64,000 nucleotides of DNA from Sediminibacterium soli (GCF_009939225.1 NZ_JAACJR010000005.1:64387-128386); one strand, 5' to 3'; numbered from the stretch's first letter, positions 35,550 to 45,271 are shown. A program made the numbers and translations. Notes: generated from the sequence alone by a model not told the origin.

Positions 35550-35849
35550 ATGAAGAGTCTGTTCATCAACAACAAAAGACGCATCGCCATACTGTCCGCG
35601 GCGGTCATTCTGCTACTGATCCCGGTAACGGCCATGCAATTGACAGACCAGGTGAACTGGTCCGCTTCGGATTTTACGATTGCCGGTATCTTGCTGCTGT
35701 GTATCGGGCTGGCCTGTGAATGGGCGTTGCGCAGCATGCGTAACCCAAAATACCAATGGGTGGTATGCGCTGCATTACTGGCCGTTCTGCTGCTTGTATG
35801 GGCCGAGCTGGCGGTGGGTGTATTCGGTACCCCGCTGGCCGGCAGTTAG
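35550..35849 (+). CDS. Small membrane protein, three predicted helices
   Basis: I do not recognise a named family. From the ATG at 35550 the protein has 99 residues with a basic start (MKSLFINNKRR) and three hydrophobic stretches, roughly residues 12-30, 40-58 and 68-90. The frame opens further upstream at 35484, but those codons overlap the promoter-like site at 35521-35539. The GNAT gene follows after 50 bp and is probably co-transcribed. Confidence 0.75.
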   Translation: MKSLFINNKRRIAILSAAVILLLIPVTAMQLTDQVNWSASDFTIAGILLLCIGLACEWALRSMRNPKYQWVVCAALLAVLLLVWAELAVGVFGTPLAGS

Positions 35850-35899
35850 CCTGCACCAGCGATCCATCGCTTACCTTTACCGCGAAAAGCGCTGGAAGT

Positions 35900-36586
35900 A
35901 TGACCCATATCCTCGACAATCCTATCTGGCATGCATTGCAGACCGGCAATACCCCGATTGCCTTTGGCAATGACCACGCAAAATATACCAGGCGGGACAT
36001 AGGCCTGTTTGCCGGTATGCCCGACAATTCGCCAGCCCATCTCAGTGAACTGCATGCGCTGACACCGGAAGGAAATATCGTGGTGCTCTTTACACCGGGA
36101 GAAATAACGGTGCCGGCCGGCTGGCAGACAGAACTGCAGAAACCCATCCTCCAGATGGTGTATGAAACGCCAACGCCCGCTCCCCCACCGGCTGCCGATC
36201 CTGCCCTGGTTCCCTTACAGGAAAAAGATATCCCGGCCATGCTCGAACTGACAGCCCTTACCAAACCCGGCCCCTTCCTGCAGCGAACCATCGAGTTTGG
36301 TCATTACGAGGGTGTGTTTGCCGATGGCCGGCTGGCGGCTATGGCCGGACAAAGACTGCAACCCGGCGCCTATACCGAGATCAGCGCTGTCTGCACCCAT
36401 CCCGATCATGCGGGCAAGGGATATGCCGCGGGTTTGCTGCGCAGCCAGCTGGCCCGTATTACCGCAGCTTCCCGCATACCCTTCCTGCATGTATACCCCG
36501 AGAACAGCGGCGCCTGTGCGCTTTACCGGAAACTGGGATTTGAAACAAGAACGCAGATGACGGTATACGTACTCAGGAAAACATAG
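35900..36586 (+). CDS. GNAT-family N-acetyltransferase
   Basis: The 228-residue protein carries a C-terminal GNAT domain (about residues 100-228). The acetyl-CoA-binding segment is VCTHPDHAGKGYAAGLLRSQL, followed by PFLHVYPENSGACALYRKLGF. The N-terminal half resembles the FR47/YncA-type arrangement with a second, degenerate domain. The substrate cannot be told from the sequence. An upstream ATG at 35756 lies within the preceding gene, so I chose the ATG at 35900. Confidence 0.88.
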   Translation: MTHILDNPIWHALQTGNTPIAFGNDHAKYTRRDIGLFAGMPDNSPAHLSELHALTPEGNIVVLFTPGEITVPAGWQTELQKPILQMVYETPTPAPPPAADPALVPLQEKDIPAMLELTALTKPGPFLQRTIEFGHYEGVFADGRLAAMAGQRLQPGAYTEISAVCTHPDHAGKGYAAGLLRSQLARITAASRIPFLHVYPENSGACALYRKLGFETRTQMTVYVLRKT

Positions 36587-36715
36587 CCTAAAAACATCGT
36601 TCGGTCTCCTCCTGCAATTGTTATAATAATGAAAAATCCGGCATTGAATGTGCAAATTCAGCAGAACTTATGTAGCTTAACTGTCCATTCCTAAACCTCA
36701 AAAACCTAACCAACA

Positions 36716-37006
36716 ATGAAAAAGTTGTTACTCGCGCTGAGCGCCGTGATCTGTATGGCAACTGCAAGTTTTGCCCAGGACAAGAAAGCTGTAAAAGCAG
36801 CCAAGCCTGTTACAAAAGCAACACCGGCCACTCCAGCTACCGCTACAACAAAAGCAACACCTGCCACACCGGCAAAAAAAGATGGTACACCTGATATGCG
36901 CTACAAAGCCAACAAGGAAGCGGCAAAAGCAACAGGACCTACCAAGAAAGATGGCACACCTGATATGCGTTACAAATCAAATAAGGACGCAAAGAAAAAA
37001 TCATAA
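36716..37006 (+). CDS. Small secreted Lys/Ala/Thr-rich protein with a repeated KKDGTPDMRYK motif
   Basis: I do not know a function. The 96-residue protein has a signal peptide (MKKLLLALSAVICMATASFA), then a low-complexity stretch of KATPATPAT units (residues 35-53). Two copies of KKDGTPDMRYKxNK follow at about 54-67 and 77-90, and the tail is lysine-rich. It is therefore exported and strongly basic, with no cysteines in the mature part. A strong bidirectional terminator follows directly. It could bind an acidic partner such as DNA or polysaccharide, but that is only a guess from charge. Confidence 0.85.
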   Translation: MKKLLLALSAVICMATASFAQDKKAVKAAKPVTKATPATPATATTKATPATPAKKDGTPDMRYKANKEAAKATGPTKKDGTPDMRYKSNKDAKKKS

Positions 37007-37020
37007 TTGCTGTCGCATGG

Positions 37021-37061
37021 AAATAAAACAGGCTGTCCTTAAAAGACAGCCTGTTTTATTT
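37021..37061. terminator. Bidirectional intrinsic terminator
   Basis: A perfect 17-base stem (AAATAAAACAGGCTGTC pairing with 37045-37061) surrounds a seven-base loop. The AT-rich ends supply a T-run in both directions, suited to the converging genes on each side. Confidence 0.92.
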
Positions 37062-37079
37062 CTATGCTAACCCTGCCGG

Positions 37080-39692
37080 CTAATCCGCTTTCAAGGCTTT
37101 GTCCAGCACAAAGACCATTCCAGCCCTGTGTGCTTTGGTTTCTTCGTTTGCCGCGGCAGTTGTCGCGGCCAGCCTTGTTCTTAATTTTTTGGCGGTGTAG
37201 TATGCCGCTTCTTTTGAAACCGCATCCAGCGGTGAGGTCTCCTGCAGCAATTGTGAGAGTCCCCTTACAAAGCTGCTCTGCAGGTACTGGCGGTACACGT
37301 TTACGTTGCCGTTCATATCTGCATCGAAAATGCCTTTTACAAGATCGTTCATCACATCTGCCGCGCTGTACTGGTTGCCGTATAAACGCGTATTCGTGAT
37401 CCGCTGCAGTGTTGACGGGCTCATGATATGCGCCAGCGTTCCGTTCACCTGCAACGCAAGTACATTGTTGGTTACTTTATAGTCCTCCCCATTACCCGGC
37501 TGATTAAACCCGCGGCGCTGCAATTGCAGGTACGGGAACACCTGTGCATCGGCATCAAAAGCATTGGGTGCAAACACATATTTGTTCATCACCTCCATCG
37601 CTTTTTTCTGCGTAGCCAGGGCCACTGGAGCATACGGCTTGTTGCCTGACTGCTGTTCGGGGAAAGTCCTGTCGATATAGACACCGCCCACATAACGGCT
37701 CACTGCATTGATCATACTGTTGCGCTGACCGTTCAGGATATTGTAACGCGACCGCAGCTCGGCATAAGACTGCCCGGGTTTGGTGTATTTGGCCACCAGC
37801 TTACCCATCAGGTTATTGATCAGCTGAAATCTTTCTTCTGCGTAAGCGATCGCATCGCTGGTGAGATCGTTCACATTTACGCGGGGATCCATCGCTTTAC
37901 CGGGCGCGCGCATATCATCACCATCGTTTCCGAAAGCGAGTTTGGGTTCACCGCTGCGGGATAATATTTTGGCAAGACCCGATTCTTCCTCTGCTGCAGA
38001 GAATGGCTTATAGCCGTACTCTATCGCCCAAAGATCATAAGGGCCGGCCTTGGTGGTATAGTAATCACCCTGCTTGCTCCTGTCGAGTGAAACGTTAATG
38101 GCAGGATAATCCATCACCGAACCGATCAGACCGACACTGCGTGTGATACCGGTATTGTTGATCTCCGCCGGCGACAGCATCTGGCTGCTTTTCATGTTAT
38201 GGTTCAGACCAAGGGTATGTCCCATTTCGTGCATGATCAGGTAGATCAGGAATTGCTTATGCATTTCCCTGATGTCTGCGGATGAAGCGCCTGCTATCTC
38301 AAGCGTGGTAAGACCGGCCGTATACTGCGCTTTCAGTTCCGATCCGATGGAACAGTTGTAATGGTTGTCCATCTTCAAACCCGGGAACATAAGCTGCTGC
38401 TTTTGCATGGCCGCATACTCGGGCGTGCCCCAAACCGGACCGCCGTTATACAGTTCGTCAGAGATAGGCGTGGCGCTTCCGGAATACCATTCAACGCTGA
38501 TATCTGCACCAAGTATCTGCCCCGTGCGCGGGTTTACAAAACTCGGTCCGATGGCGCCATAGGCTGGCTGCGCGGATGATACCCACCTGATCACGTTGTA
38601 ACGGATATCGGCGGGATCCCAGTCTGCGTTGTCCGGCATCACTTTCATCACCACCGCGTTTTTGAATCCCGCTTTTTCAAATGCTTCGTTCCATTTGTGT
38701 CCTGCGTCCAGGATGGTCTGGCGGTATTCTACAGGGGTGGTATTCTCGATCCAGTATACCAGCGGTTCCACCGGCTCACTTACAGTTGCGGAAGGATCTT
38801 TTTTCTTCAGGTACCAGCGGTTGATCATGTCTTTGTACGGAACGGGACTGACACTTGTCTGATCGTTTCGCTGCTGCATGAAATATCCCACACGCGGATC
38901 GTCTCTTCTCGATGTAAAATCGTTCTTGGGCATTTCGATAAAACTGTGCTGCATGCGCACGCGCACATAGCGGGCATCGGTGATATCGGCGCCGCCCGAA
39001 GCAAGCGTGGATGGATTGTCGTAGGAAAGATCAACCACCACATCCGTATTCTCGGGGAAAGAACGCAGTGTTGCGTATTTCGATTTTGCCGGGTTCAGCA
39101 TACCGAGGTTGAATGTGAACATGGCTGCAGGGCTCGGTGCAAACACCGGTTTTACCGGATCGAGTTTTTCACTCAGAAACAGTGCATCACCGCTGACAAG
39201 GTATCCAAGCGAATCTTCGATGGAATATTTGTCCGCATAAAACACCGCTTCGGGTTTATCCACTTCGGAGGTTTTGCTGACAGGGTTGTTCCTGTCGTAA
39301 TAAAACCCGGTGTTTACTTCAGCAAATTCCAGTTTATCGAATGCCCTGGTGATCTTTACCACCGCTGTATTGCGGTGCATGCTCTGGTTCAGGTACAAGG
39401 CGGTAGGCCCGTTGATCGAAAAACTCTGGTAGATGTATTCCTTTCCCAGCTGATCCTTCCTGATATATACCTGTACGCTGCCCGTGACGGTATCCTGGTA
39501 AAGCGTAAAAAGACCATCGTACTTTTTGTTGCCCTTGGTTTTTTCGGCAACAGTTGGTTTTTTGGGAGCCGGAGGTGTTCCGGTTTTGGATGAGTCAGAA
39601 CCTGCTTTCGACGGGGGCGCGGGGGGCTGTTGCGCCTGTACCGCGATCACAAAAAGGTTCGCCGCCGTTAAAGCGAATATGAACTTCTTCAT
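37080..39692 (-). CDS. Zinc-dependent metalloprotease, DUF5117/DUF5118 type, exported
   Basis: The 870-residue protein starts at the ATG at 39690-39692 with a signal peptide (MKKFIFALTAANLFVIAVQAQ). A Pro-rich linker leads to N-terminal DUF5118/DUF5117 regions. The metzincin-like zinc motif HEMGHTLGLNH is at about residues 488-498. The DUF4953-type C-terminal part follows. The enzyme should act in the periplasm or outside the cell; the substrates of this family are poorly known. The open frame runs 54 codons further upstream, but without a signal peptide. Confidence 0.93.
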   Translation of the reverse strand: MKKFIFALTAANLFVIAVQAQQPPAPPSKAGSDSSKTGTPPAPKKPTVAEKTKGNKKYDGLFTLYQDTVTGSVQVYIRKDQLGKEYIYQSFSINGPTALYLNQSMHRNTAVVKITRAFDKLEFAEVNTGFYYDRNNPVSKTSEVDKPEAVFYADKYSIEDSLGYLVSGDALFLSEKLDPVKPVFAPSPAAMFTFNLGMLNPAKSKYATLRSFPENTDVVVDLSYDNPSTLASGGADITDARYVRVRMQHSFIEMPKNDFTSRRDDPRVGYFMQQRNDQTSVSPVPYKDMINRWYLKKKDPSATVSEPVEPLVYWIENTTPVEYRQTILDAGHKWNEAFEKAGFKNAVVMKVMPDNADWDPADIRYNVIRWVSSAQPAYGAIGPSFVNPRTGQILGADISVEWYSGSATPISDELYNGGPVWGTPEYAAMQKQQLMFPGLKMDNHYNCSIGSELKAQYTAGLTTLEIAGASSADIREMHKQFLIYLIMHEMGHTLGLNHNMKSSQMLSPAEINNTGITRSVGLIGSVMDYPAINVSLDRSKQGDYYTTKAGPYDLWAIEYGYKPFSAAEEESGLAKILSRSGEPKLAFGNDGDDMRAPGKAMDPRVNVNDLTSDAIAYAEERFQLINNLMGKLVAKYTKPGQSYAELRSRYNILNGQRNSMINAVSRYVGGVYIDRTFPEQQSGNKPYAPVALATQKKAMEVMNKYVFAPNAFDADAQVFPYLQLQRRGFNQPGNGEDYKVTNNVLALQVNGTLAHIMSPSTLQRITNTRLYGNQYSAADVMNDLVKGIFDADMNGNVNVYRQYLQSSFVRGLSQLLQETSPLDAVSKEAAYYTAKKLRTRLAATTAAANEETKAHRAGMVFVLDKALKAD

Positions 39693-39832
39693 AGCATTGA
39701 GTTTGGTTAATAAACAGCTTAAAATAGGGATTAATCCATAGAAACCTATGACAATTCCCCGTTTTTTACAGCAATGCAGGATTATTAACGATGAGCGGCG
39801 GTCAATCGCAGAGTAACCTGTCGGAAAAAACA

Positions 39833-41638
39833 CTAATGCATTCCCCTTAACCAATCCCGCCCGATCGCTATTTCTTCAGCAGAAGCGCCGGATAATGGCT
39901 TGATATCGAAACTCATTTCCTGTTTCTCACCCAGTACAACCGTTAATTCCTGAACACCCTGCGGTTTTTTAACCTGCAGGCGGATACGCTCTCCTGTTTT
40001 CTTTTGCGATGCAAGTTGCTGAAATGCTGCAGCAGTTTTCACCGGCACGCCATCAACTGCCAAAATCACTTCTCTTCTGCGTAGTCCCGCTTTCCAGGCT
40101 GGTGACTCCCATTCAACATCATTGGTGTATAAAGAATCACCGCGCTCTCTTGCTACGATACCGCTGTAAGCAGGAACTGTCTTCGGGTTCATATCCACAT
40201 CCAGGCCCGCATACCCGAAATACTTTTTATAGTCGGGTGCTTTTACCGTGTAGATATAATCGAATAGCTCAGGCAATGGCTTTCCGGCAACGGCGCTCAC
40301 CGTTTTGCGGAATTCCTCTTCCGTAAAACCGCGTTTCAGTTTCTGGTAATAGTCATAATACAGTGTCCGCATTACCTCATCCAGTGATTTCCGGTTCCCG
40401 GTTTCATGGCGGATTGCAAGATCAAGCATGGCGCCCACCACCGGGCCTTTGTCGTAATAAGAGATCGTTTTGTTGACATCATCACCGGTTCTTCCAAAGG
40501 GTCCGTCTGAAAAGGTTTCGTAACTGGCTTCGGCCAATGACTGAAAAAGACGGCCGGGTTTTGATTCATAGGCAGCCAGGTTGTTGTGCAGTGCATTCAG
40601 TACATCTTCATCCGATACCAGCCCTGCCCTTCTCACAACCAGGTATTCGTAATACACGGAAAGCCCCTCGGATACAAACAGCATTTTTGTGCGGCTGCCT
40701 TTATCATAATCGAAAGGCCCCAGTTCTACGGGGCGGATCCGTTTTACATTGTAATGATGAAAATATTCATGCGCAAGGAAATTGTAGATCCTTTTCCTGC
40801 CCGCGGGCGTTGAGAGCGACTGACCGCTGAATGATATCGATGCCGAATTCAGGTGCTCGATACCGCCCGCACCGGGACCTATCGCCAGAAAAGTATAGTG
40901 CTTATAGGGAATATCCCCGATAACGGCAACCGCAGATTCCACTATCTTCTTCATATCGGCAACAAACTGCTGCCTGTCAAAATCACCCATTTTATAACCG
41001 ACGAAATAATGCGGAACGCCTTTTACTTCAAACGAAGGCAATGTTTCCAGTTTCCCCAGCAGGAAGGGACTGTCGTAGAGAACATCGTAATCGGGCGCGG
41101 TATAGGCATGCCCGCCGCCTGCGATGGAATCGAGCCCGGTAGCGATGGTTGTCCAGGTTTCGTATGGTTTTACCATTACCCTGACCGGTTGGCTGATTTT
41201 TCCTTTGGGGTACAGGAAAGCGCCTGCAGGAGAAATATAGGCCCTGTCCTCTTCTACAATATTGGCTGCAACAAATGCCCGTTCGGCTTTTACATCGTAA
41301 GAGACGATGATCTTCTGGTGTTTTTTGTTCTGTATATGCCAGGCATTTGCTTCCCTGCTCCAGATCAATGCATGGCCATTGGCATCCGCTGCATTGAAAT
41401 TGATCACCTGGTCTGCATAGGGCATAACCTGGTAGTAGCCCGGTGTCCACACCGGCATTTTCAAAACGGTGAGGGTATCGGTGATGCCCTCGTATTCCAT
41501 CTGCACATGAAAACTGTGCGAAGCGGGCTTATCGAAAGAAAGGGTAAAGCGGATGGAATAATAATTGTCAGCAAGACAATTAATTGAGAAGCCAAGAAAA
41601 AAACAGGCCACCAGGCTCAACAGGCGAAAATTTTTCAT
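39833..41638 (-). CDS. M61-family peptidase with C-terminal PDZ domain, exported
   Basis: The 601-residue protein resembles M61 glycyl aminopeptidases. A signal peptide (KNFRLLSLVACFFLGFSINCLA) is followed by the N-terminal beta-domain (MPVWTPGYYQVMPY) and the zinc site HEYFHHYNVKR with H290, E291 and H294; the third ligand is likely in LFVSEGLSVYYEY. The PDZ domain (about 480-575) includes GIVARERGDSLY and VILAVDGVPVKT. It is 140 bp upstream of the other protease gene, but that spacer shows no promoter I can define. Confidence 0.94.
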   Translation of the reverse strand: MKNFRLLSLVACFFLGFSINCLADNYYSIRFTLSFDKPASHSFHVQMEYEGITDTLTVLKMPVWTPGYYQVMPYADQVINFNAADANGHALIWSREANAWHIQNKKHQKIIVSYDVKAERAFVAANIVEEDRAYISPAGAFLYPKGKISQPVRVMVKPYETWTTIATGLDSIAGGGHAYTAPDYDVLYDSPFLLGKLETLPSFEVKGVPHYFVGYKMGDFDRQQFVADMKKIVESAVAVIGDIPYKHYTFLAIGPGAGGIEHLNSASISFSGQSLSTPAGRKRIYNFLAHEYFHHYNVKRIRPVELGPFDYDKGSRTKMLFVSEGLSVYYEYLVVRRAGLVSDEDVLNALHNNLAAYESKPGRLFQSLAEASYETFSDGPFGRTGDDVNKTISYYDKGPVVGAMLDLAIRHETGNRKSLDEVMRTLYYDYYQKLKRGFTEEEFRKTVSAVAGKPLPELFDYIYTVKAPDYKKYFGYAGLDVDMNPKTVPAYSGIVARERGDSLYTNDVEWESPAWKAGLRRREVILAVDGVPVKTAAAFQQLASQKKTGERIRLQVKKPQGVQELTVVLGEKQEMSFDIKPLSGASAEEIAIGRDWLRGMH

Positions 41639-41705
41639 GTGCAGTTGAATTTGAACAGGAAGTTACTGAGTTCCGGGATAACAACAGCATCGCATCGGTG
41701 AGGCG

Positions 41706-42932
41706 CTATGCAGGGGAGGCGATAGACTGTGCGGCCAGCCAGCCGCTGGTCCAGGCATGCTGAAAATTGAACCCGCCCGTAATACCGTCAACATCCATTA
41801 CTTCACCGGCAAAGTACAGATGGGGAACGATCCGGCTTTGCATGGTATTCGGATCTATCTCTGACAGTCTGATGCCGCCACAGGTAACAAACTCATCCTT
41901 GAACGTGGTTTTCCCGTTCACAACAAACTCCTGGGCGGTAAGCTGCCTGATGAGTTGGTTCTGCTCTTTCGAAGGCAGGTCAGACCAGCGGAGCTGTTCG
42001 CCGATACCCGCCTGTTGTAATAAATAAGTCCATAACCGGGCGGGCAGACCAAAGGGATTTTTATTGCCGATCTTCTGTGCCGCATACTGTTCGCGCAGCG
42101 ATTGCCATGCTTCGCGCAGGCTTTGCTCGTTGTAATCCGAGAGCCAGTTTACGGTTATGCTGAACTGATAGCCAAGCGCAGCCAGCTGTCTGGCTCCCCA
42201 TGCCGATAATCGTAACACAACCGGTCCGCTCATACCCCAGTGGGTGATCAGCAGGGGTCCCTGTTCAACCAGTTTGGTGCCGTTTACTTTAACCGTGGCT
42301 TTTTCCACGCTTAGGCCCATCAGCTGTGTAATGGCATGGCCCGGCATGTTGAAAGTGAACAGCGAGGGAACAGGCTCCTCCACCGAATGCCCGGTCGCCC
42401 TCAGCCAGTCGAACATGGCGGATTTGGGATATCCCCCGGTGGCGATCAGCAGATAGTCTGCTTCGTATGCTTCTTCTTCGGAAACATGCACACGAAAGGC
42501 CGATCCATTCCGTTCAATACGCTTTACCTCGCATTGCATGCGTATGTCAACCTGGTAACGGCCTGCTTCCTTAAGAAGGCAATCGATGATGGTTTGCGAG
42601 TTATCGGTAACCGGGAACATCCTTCCATCGGCTTCTGTTTTTAATGGCACACCACGAACGGCAAACCACTCGATCGTATGGGTTGGATTGAACCAGTGAA
42701 ATGTTTTTTTGACAAAATGCTGGCCGCGCGGGTATTTCCGGCTCAGTTCGGCAATATCAAAACAGGCATGCGTGGTATTGCATCTTCCACCCCCGCTGAC
42801 CTTTACTTTAGACAGCAGCTTGTTCGATTTCTCGATGATGGTCACCTGCAGACCGGGAGCCTGCCGGGCGGCGTTCACTGCGCAGAAAAAACCGGCAGCG
42901 CCTCCTCCTATGACCACCAGTTTTCCGGACAT
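41706..42932 (-). CDS. FAD-dependent oxidoreductase, HI0933/BaiN family
   Basis: The 408-residue flavoprotein has the dinucleotide-binding start KLVVIGGGAAGFFCAVNAA, the family block NKLLSKVKVSGGGRCNTTHAC, and the C-terminal FAD site FAGEVMDVDGITGGFNFQHAWTSG. It is cytoplasmic. Members are widespread and mostly uncharacterised; some relatives reduce bile-acid intermediates. It starts eight bases after the map stop codon, so the two genes are probably co-transcribed. Confidence 0.94.
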   Translation of the reverse strand: MSGKLVVIGGGAAGFFCAVNAARQAPGLQVTIIEKSNKLLSKVKVSGGGRCNTTHACFDIAELSRKYPRGQHFVKKTFHWFNPTHTIEWFAVRGVPLKTEADGRMFPVTDNSQTIIDCLLKEAGRYQVDIRMQCEVKRIERNGSAFRVHVSEEEAYEADYLLIATGGYPKSAMFDWLRATGHSVEEPVPSLFTFNMPGHAITQLMGLSVEKATVKVNGTKLVEQGPLLITHWGMSGPVVLRLSAWGARQLAALGYQFSITVNWLSDYNEQSLREAWQSLREQYAAQKIGNKNPFGLPARLWTYLLQQAGIGEQLRWSDLPSKEQNQLIRQLTAQEFVVNGKTTFKDEFVTCGGIRLSEIDPNTMQSRIVPHLYFAGEVMDVDGITGGFNFQHAWTSGWLAAQSIASPA

Positions 42933-42940
42933 ATCGATTA

Positions 42941-43765
42941 TTACGCGCTTACCGCGGCGGGGTGATAATAACTTGTATTGAGATGACCGTTGGCTTTTTC
43001 AGCCGCCTCTATAATACTGTAGTCAGACAGGATCAGTGCCTTGTTACGCCTGATGCATACATCGTGTTCAAAATGAACGGAGGGCTTACCGTCGGCTGTG
43101 CGGATCGTCCAGCCATCGTCTTCGGTATACACTTCCCTGGTTCCCATGTTGATCATGGGTTCAATGGCGAGTACCAGGTTTTCTTTGAGTTTAGGACCGG
43201 TGCCTCTTTTACCGTAGTTGGGCACCTGCGGGTCTTCGTGCATATTTCTTCCCAGGCCATGGCCTACCAGCTCGCGCACCACGCCATAGCCGTGTTTGCC
43301 TTCGGTATGCTCCTGTATGGCATAGGCTATATCGCCCACGCGGTTATTGACGACGGCTTTTTCAATGCCTTTGTACAACGACTCTTTGGTAACCCGAACC
43401 AGTTGCAATACTTCAGCAGATACATCGCCCAGGATGAATGTATAGGCATGATCGCCATGCCAGCCGTTCAGGATCACACCCATGTCGATAGACACAATAT
43501 CTCCTTCTTTCAGCGGGGTATCATTGGGAAAGCCGTGCACCACCACATCGTTCACAGAGGCGCATACATTGTGCGGGTACCCCCGGTACTGGTAAAAAGA
43601 AGGAACGGCCTTATGGTCTTTCACAAATTCGGCACACAGTTTATCTATCTGCATGGTGGTCATGCCTGGCTTCAGCACTTTGGCCACTTCTGTCAGTGTT
43701 TTGCTGACAAGCGTTGCAGATTCCTTCATCAGGGCGATCTCAGCTTCTGTTTTATGGATCATCAT
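42941..43765 (-). CDS. map: Methionine aminopeptidase, type I
   Basis: Map removes the start methionine from new proteins. The five metal ligands are in SIDMGVILNGWHGDHAYTF (two Asp), GHGLGRNMHEDP (His), AIEPMINMG (Glu) and HFEHDVCI (Glu). Starts at 43783, 43765 and 43762 are all in frame. Homologues begin close to IHKTEAEI, and a terminator-like hairpin ends a few bases before the 43783 ATG, so I prefer 43765 (43762 is equally good). It follows secY as in other Bacteroidota ribosomal clusters. The expected infA and rpmJ do not follow. Confidence 0.95.
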   Translation of the reverse strand: MMIHKTEAEIALMKESATLVSKTLTEVAKVLKPGMTTMQIDKLCAEFVKDHKAVPSFYQYRGYPHNVCASVNDVVVHGFPNDTPLKEGDIVSIDMGVILNGWHGDHAYTFILGDVSAEVLQLVRVTKESLYKGIEKAVVNNRVGDIAYAIQEHTEGKHGYGVVRELVGHGLGRNMHEDPQVPNYGKRGTGPKLKENLVLAIEPMINMGTREVYTEDDGWTIRTADGKPSVHFEHDVCIRRNKALILSDYSIIEAAEKANGHLNTSYYHPAAVSA

Positions 43766-43786
43766 ATTGGGTCTCCGGGTCATGGT

Positions 43787-43827
43787 AAAAAGAAACCTGC
43801 CGAAGCGCTTGCGCGCGAAGGCAGGTT
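43787..43827 (-). terminator. Terminator-like hairpin between secY and map
   Basis: On the minus strand AACCTGCC and GGCAGGTT pair around an 18-base GC-rich loop, which can itself fold. The hairpin is followed by TTTCTTTTT. It could end or attenuate the ribosomal transcript before map. Confidence 0.65.
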
Positions 43828-43850
43828 ACAAAATTCTGAATTATTTCTGA

Positions 43851-45197
43851 TTAAATAGCGGAAGAAGATACGCTTTGTCTTCCCTGAACACGGCCGCTCT
43901 TCATCAAACCATCGTACTGGCGCATCAGCAGGTAGGTTTCGATCTGCTGCAGCGTATCCAGCACCACACCCACCATGATGAGCAGGGAGGTACCACCGAA
44001 GAAAGAGCTGAAACCCTGCGTTACCCCAAGTCTTTGTGCAAAACCGGGCAGGATACCTACGAACGCCAGGAATATGGCGCCCGGCAGGGTGATCTTGTCC
44101 ATAATAGACCCGATATAATCCGCCGTAGGCTGACCCGGTTTTACACCGGGGATAAAGCCGTTGTTTCGCTTCAGGTCTTCGGATATCTGCTTGGGATTAA
44201 AGATCAACGCTGTGTACAGGAAGGTAAAACCGATCACCATCACCGAGTAGATCACCATATACCATGCATTGCTGTGGTCGTTGAAGATCTTTACGATGCC
44301 CTGTGCAGAATCGATATTGGTGAATGATACCAGGGTTGGCAGGAACATGATCGCCTGGGCGAAGATAATAGGCATTACGCCGGCGCTGTTCACTTTTACC
44401 GGCAAAAACTGGCGTGCACCACCAAACTGGCGGTTACCCACTATCTGCTTGGCATAGTTCACCGGTATTTTTCTGACACCCTGCACCAGAATGATCAGTC
44501 CCATGATAATGGCAACAAGGATGGCCACCTCGATCAGGAAGATCAGCAGGCCACCGCCGCCTCTCTGTTCTTTGGCCATGAATTCCTGGATGATGGATGC
44601 CGGAAGTCTGGACAGGATACCCACCATGATGATGATGGAAGTACCGTTGCCAAGGCCTTTGTCCTGTATCTTTTCACCCAGCCACATTACAAACAGGGTA
44701 CCTGCTGTGAGTGTAACCACGGTAGAGAAACCAAAGAAAGCTTTATACGCAGGCATGATCGCCTCTGCATAACCGGGGCTGTTCAGGTAGGCAACATAGG
44801 CGCCTGCCTGAAAGACGGTCACGATTACGGTGAGGTAGCGGGTCCACTGGTTGATCTTTTTACGTCCGCTCTCTCCTTCTTTCTGAATCTTCTGCAACTG
44901 CGGAACCAGGATAGTCATCAGCTGCATAAAGATGGAAGCGGAGATATACGGCATAATACCCAGGGCCAGGATGGAAGCCTGGGAAAAACCGCCGCCCGCG
45001 AACATATCGAAGATGCCGAGCAGGCCATTGTTCTTGGCTGCTTTCTGTGCAAGTTCTATTTTGTTAGGATCCAGACCGGGCAGCACGATATGGTTGCCCA
45101 ACCTGTAGGTAAATACCAGGGCCAGTGTTACGATGATCTTGCTGCGCAATTCCTCGATAGCCCAGATATTTTTTAGTGTTTGGATAAATTTTTTCAC
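43851..45197 (-). CDS. secY: Preprotein translocase channel subunit SecY
   Basis: SecY forms the protein-conducting channel of the inner membrane. The 448-residue sequence has ten hydrophobic segments and the family marks IWAIEELRSKIIVTLALVF, the plug region, GIMPYISASIFMQLMT and IPVNYAKQIVGNRQFGGA. It lies after rplO as in the spc operon. The upstream spacer (45198-45271) shows a small GC hairpin only. Confidence 0.98.
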   Translation of the reverse strand: MKKFIQTLKNIWAIEELRSKIIVTLALVFTYRLGNHIVLPGLDPNKIELAQKAAKNNGLLGIFDMFAGGGFSQASILALGIMPYISASIFMQLMTILVPQLQKIQKEGESGRKKINQWTRYLTVIVTVFQAGAYVAYLNSPGYAEAIMPAYKAFFGFSTVVTLTAGTLFVMWLGEKIQDKGLGNGTSIIIMVGILSRLPASIIQEFMAKEQRGGGGLLIFLIEVAILVAIIMGLIILVQGVRKIPVNYAKQIVGNRQFGGARQFLPVKVNSAGVMPIIFAQAIMFLPTLVSFTNIDSAQGIVKIFNDHSNAWYMVIYSVMVIGFTFLYTALIFNPKQISEDLKRNNGFIPGVKPGQPTADYIGSIMDKITLPGAIFLAFVGILPGFAQRLGVTQGFSSFFGGTSLLIMVGVVLDTLQQIETYLLMRQYDGLMKSGRVQGRQSVSSSAI

Positions 45198-45271
45198 TGA
45201 GATGCGATTGAAGCGTTTAACACTGAAAACCGAAAAGACGCACCATGTGCGCCTGGCAAATTACGGTAAAA

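Noticed and set aside
36634..36715. A 21-codon frame before the small repeat protein
   Set aside because: Too short, with no features, and it overlaps the likely leader of the next gene.
39693..39854. Longer N-terminus of the zinc protease
   Set aside because: The extra 54 codons hide the signal peptide and reach into the neighbouring gene.
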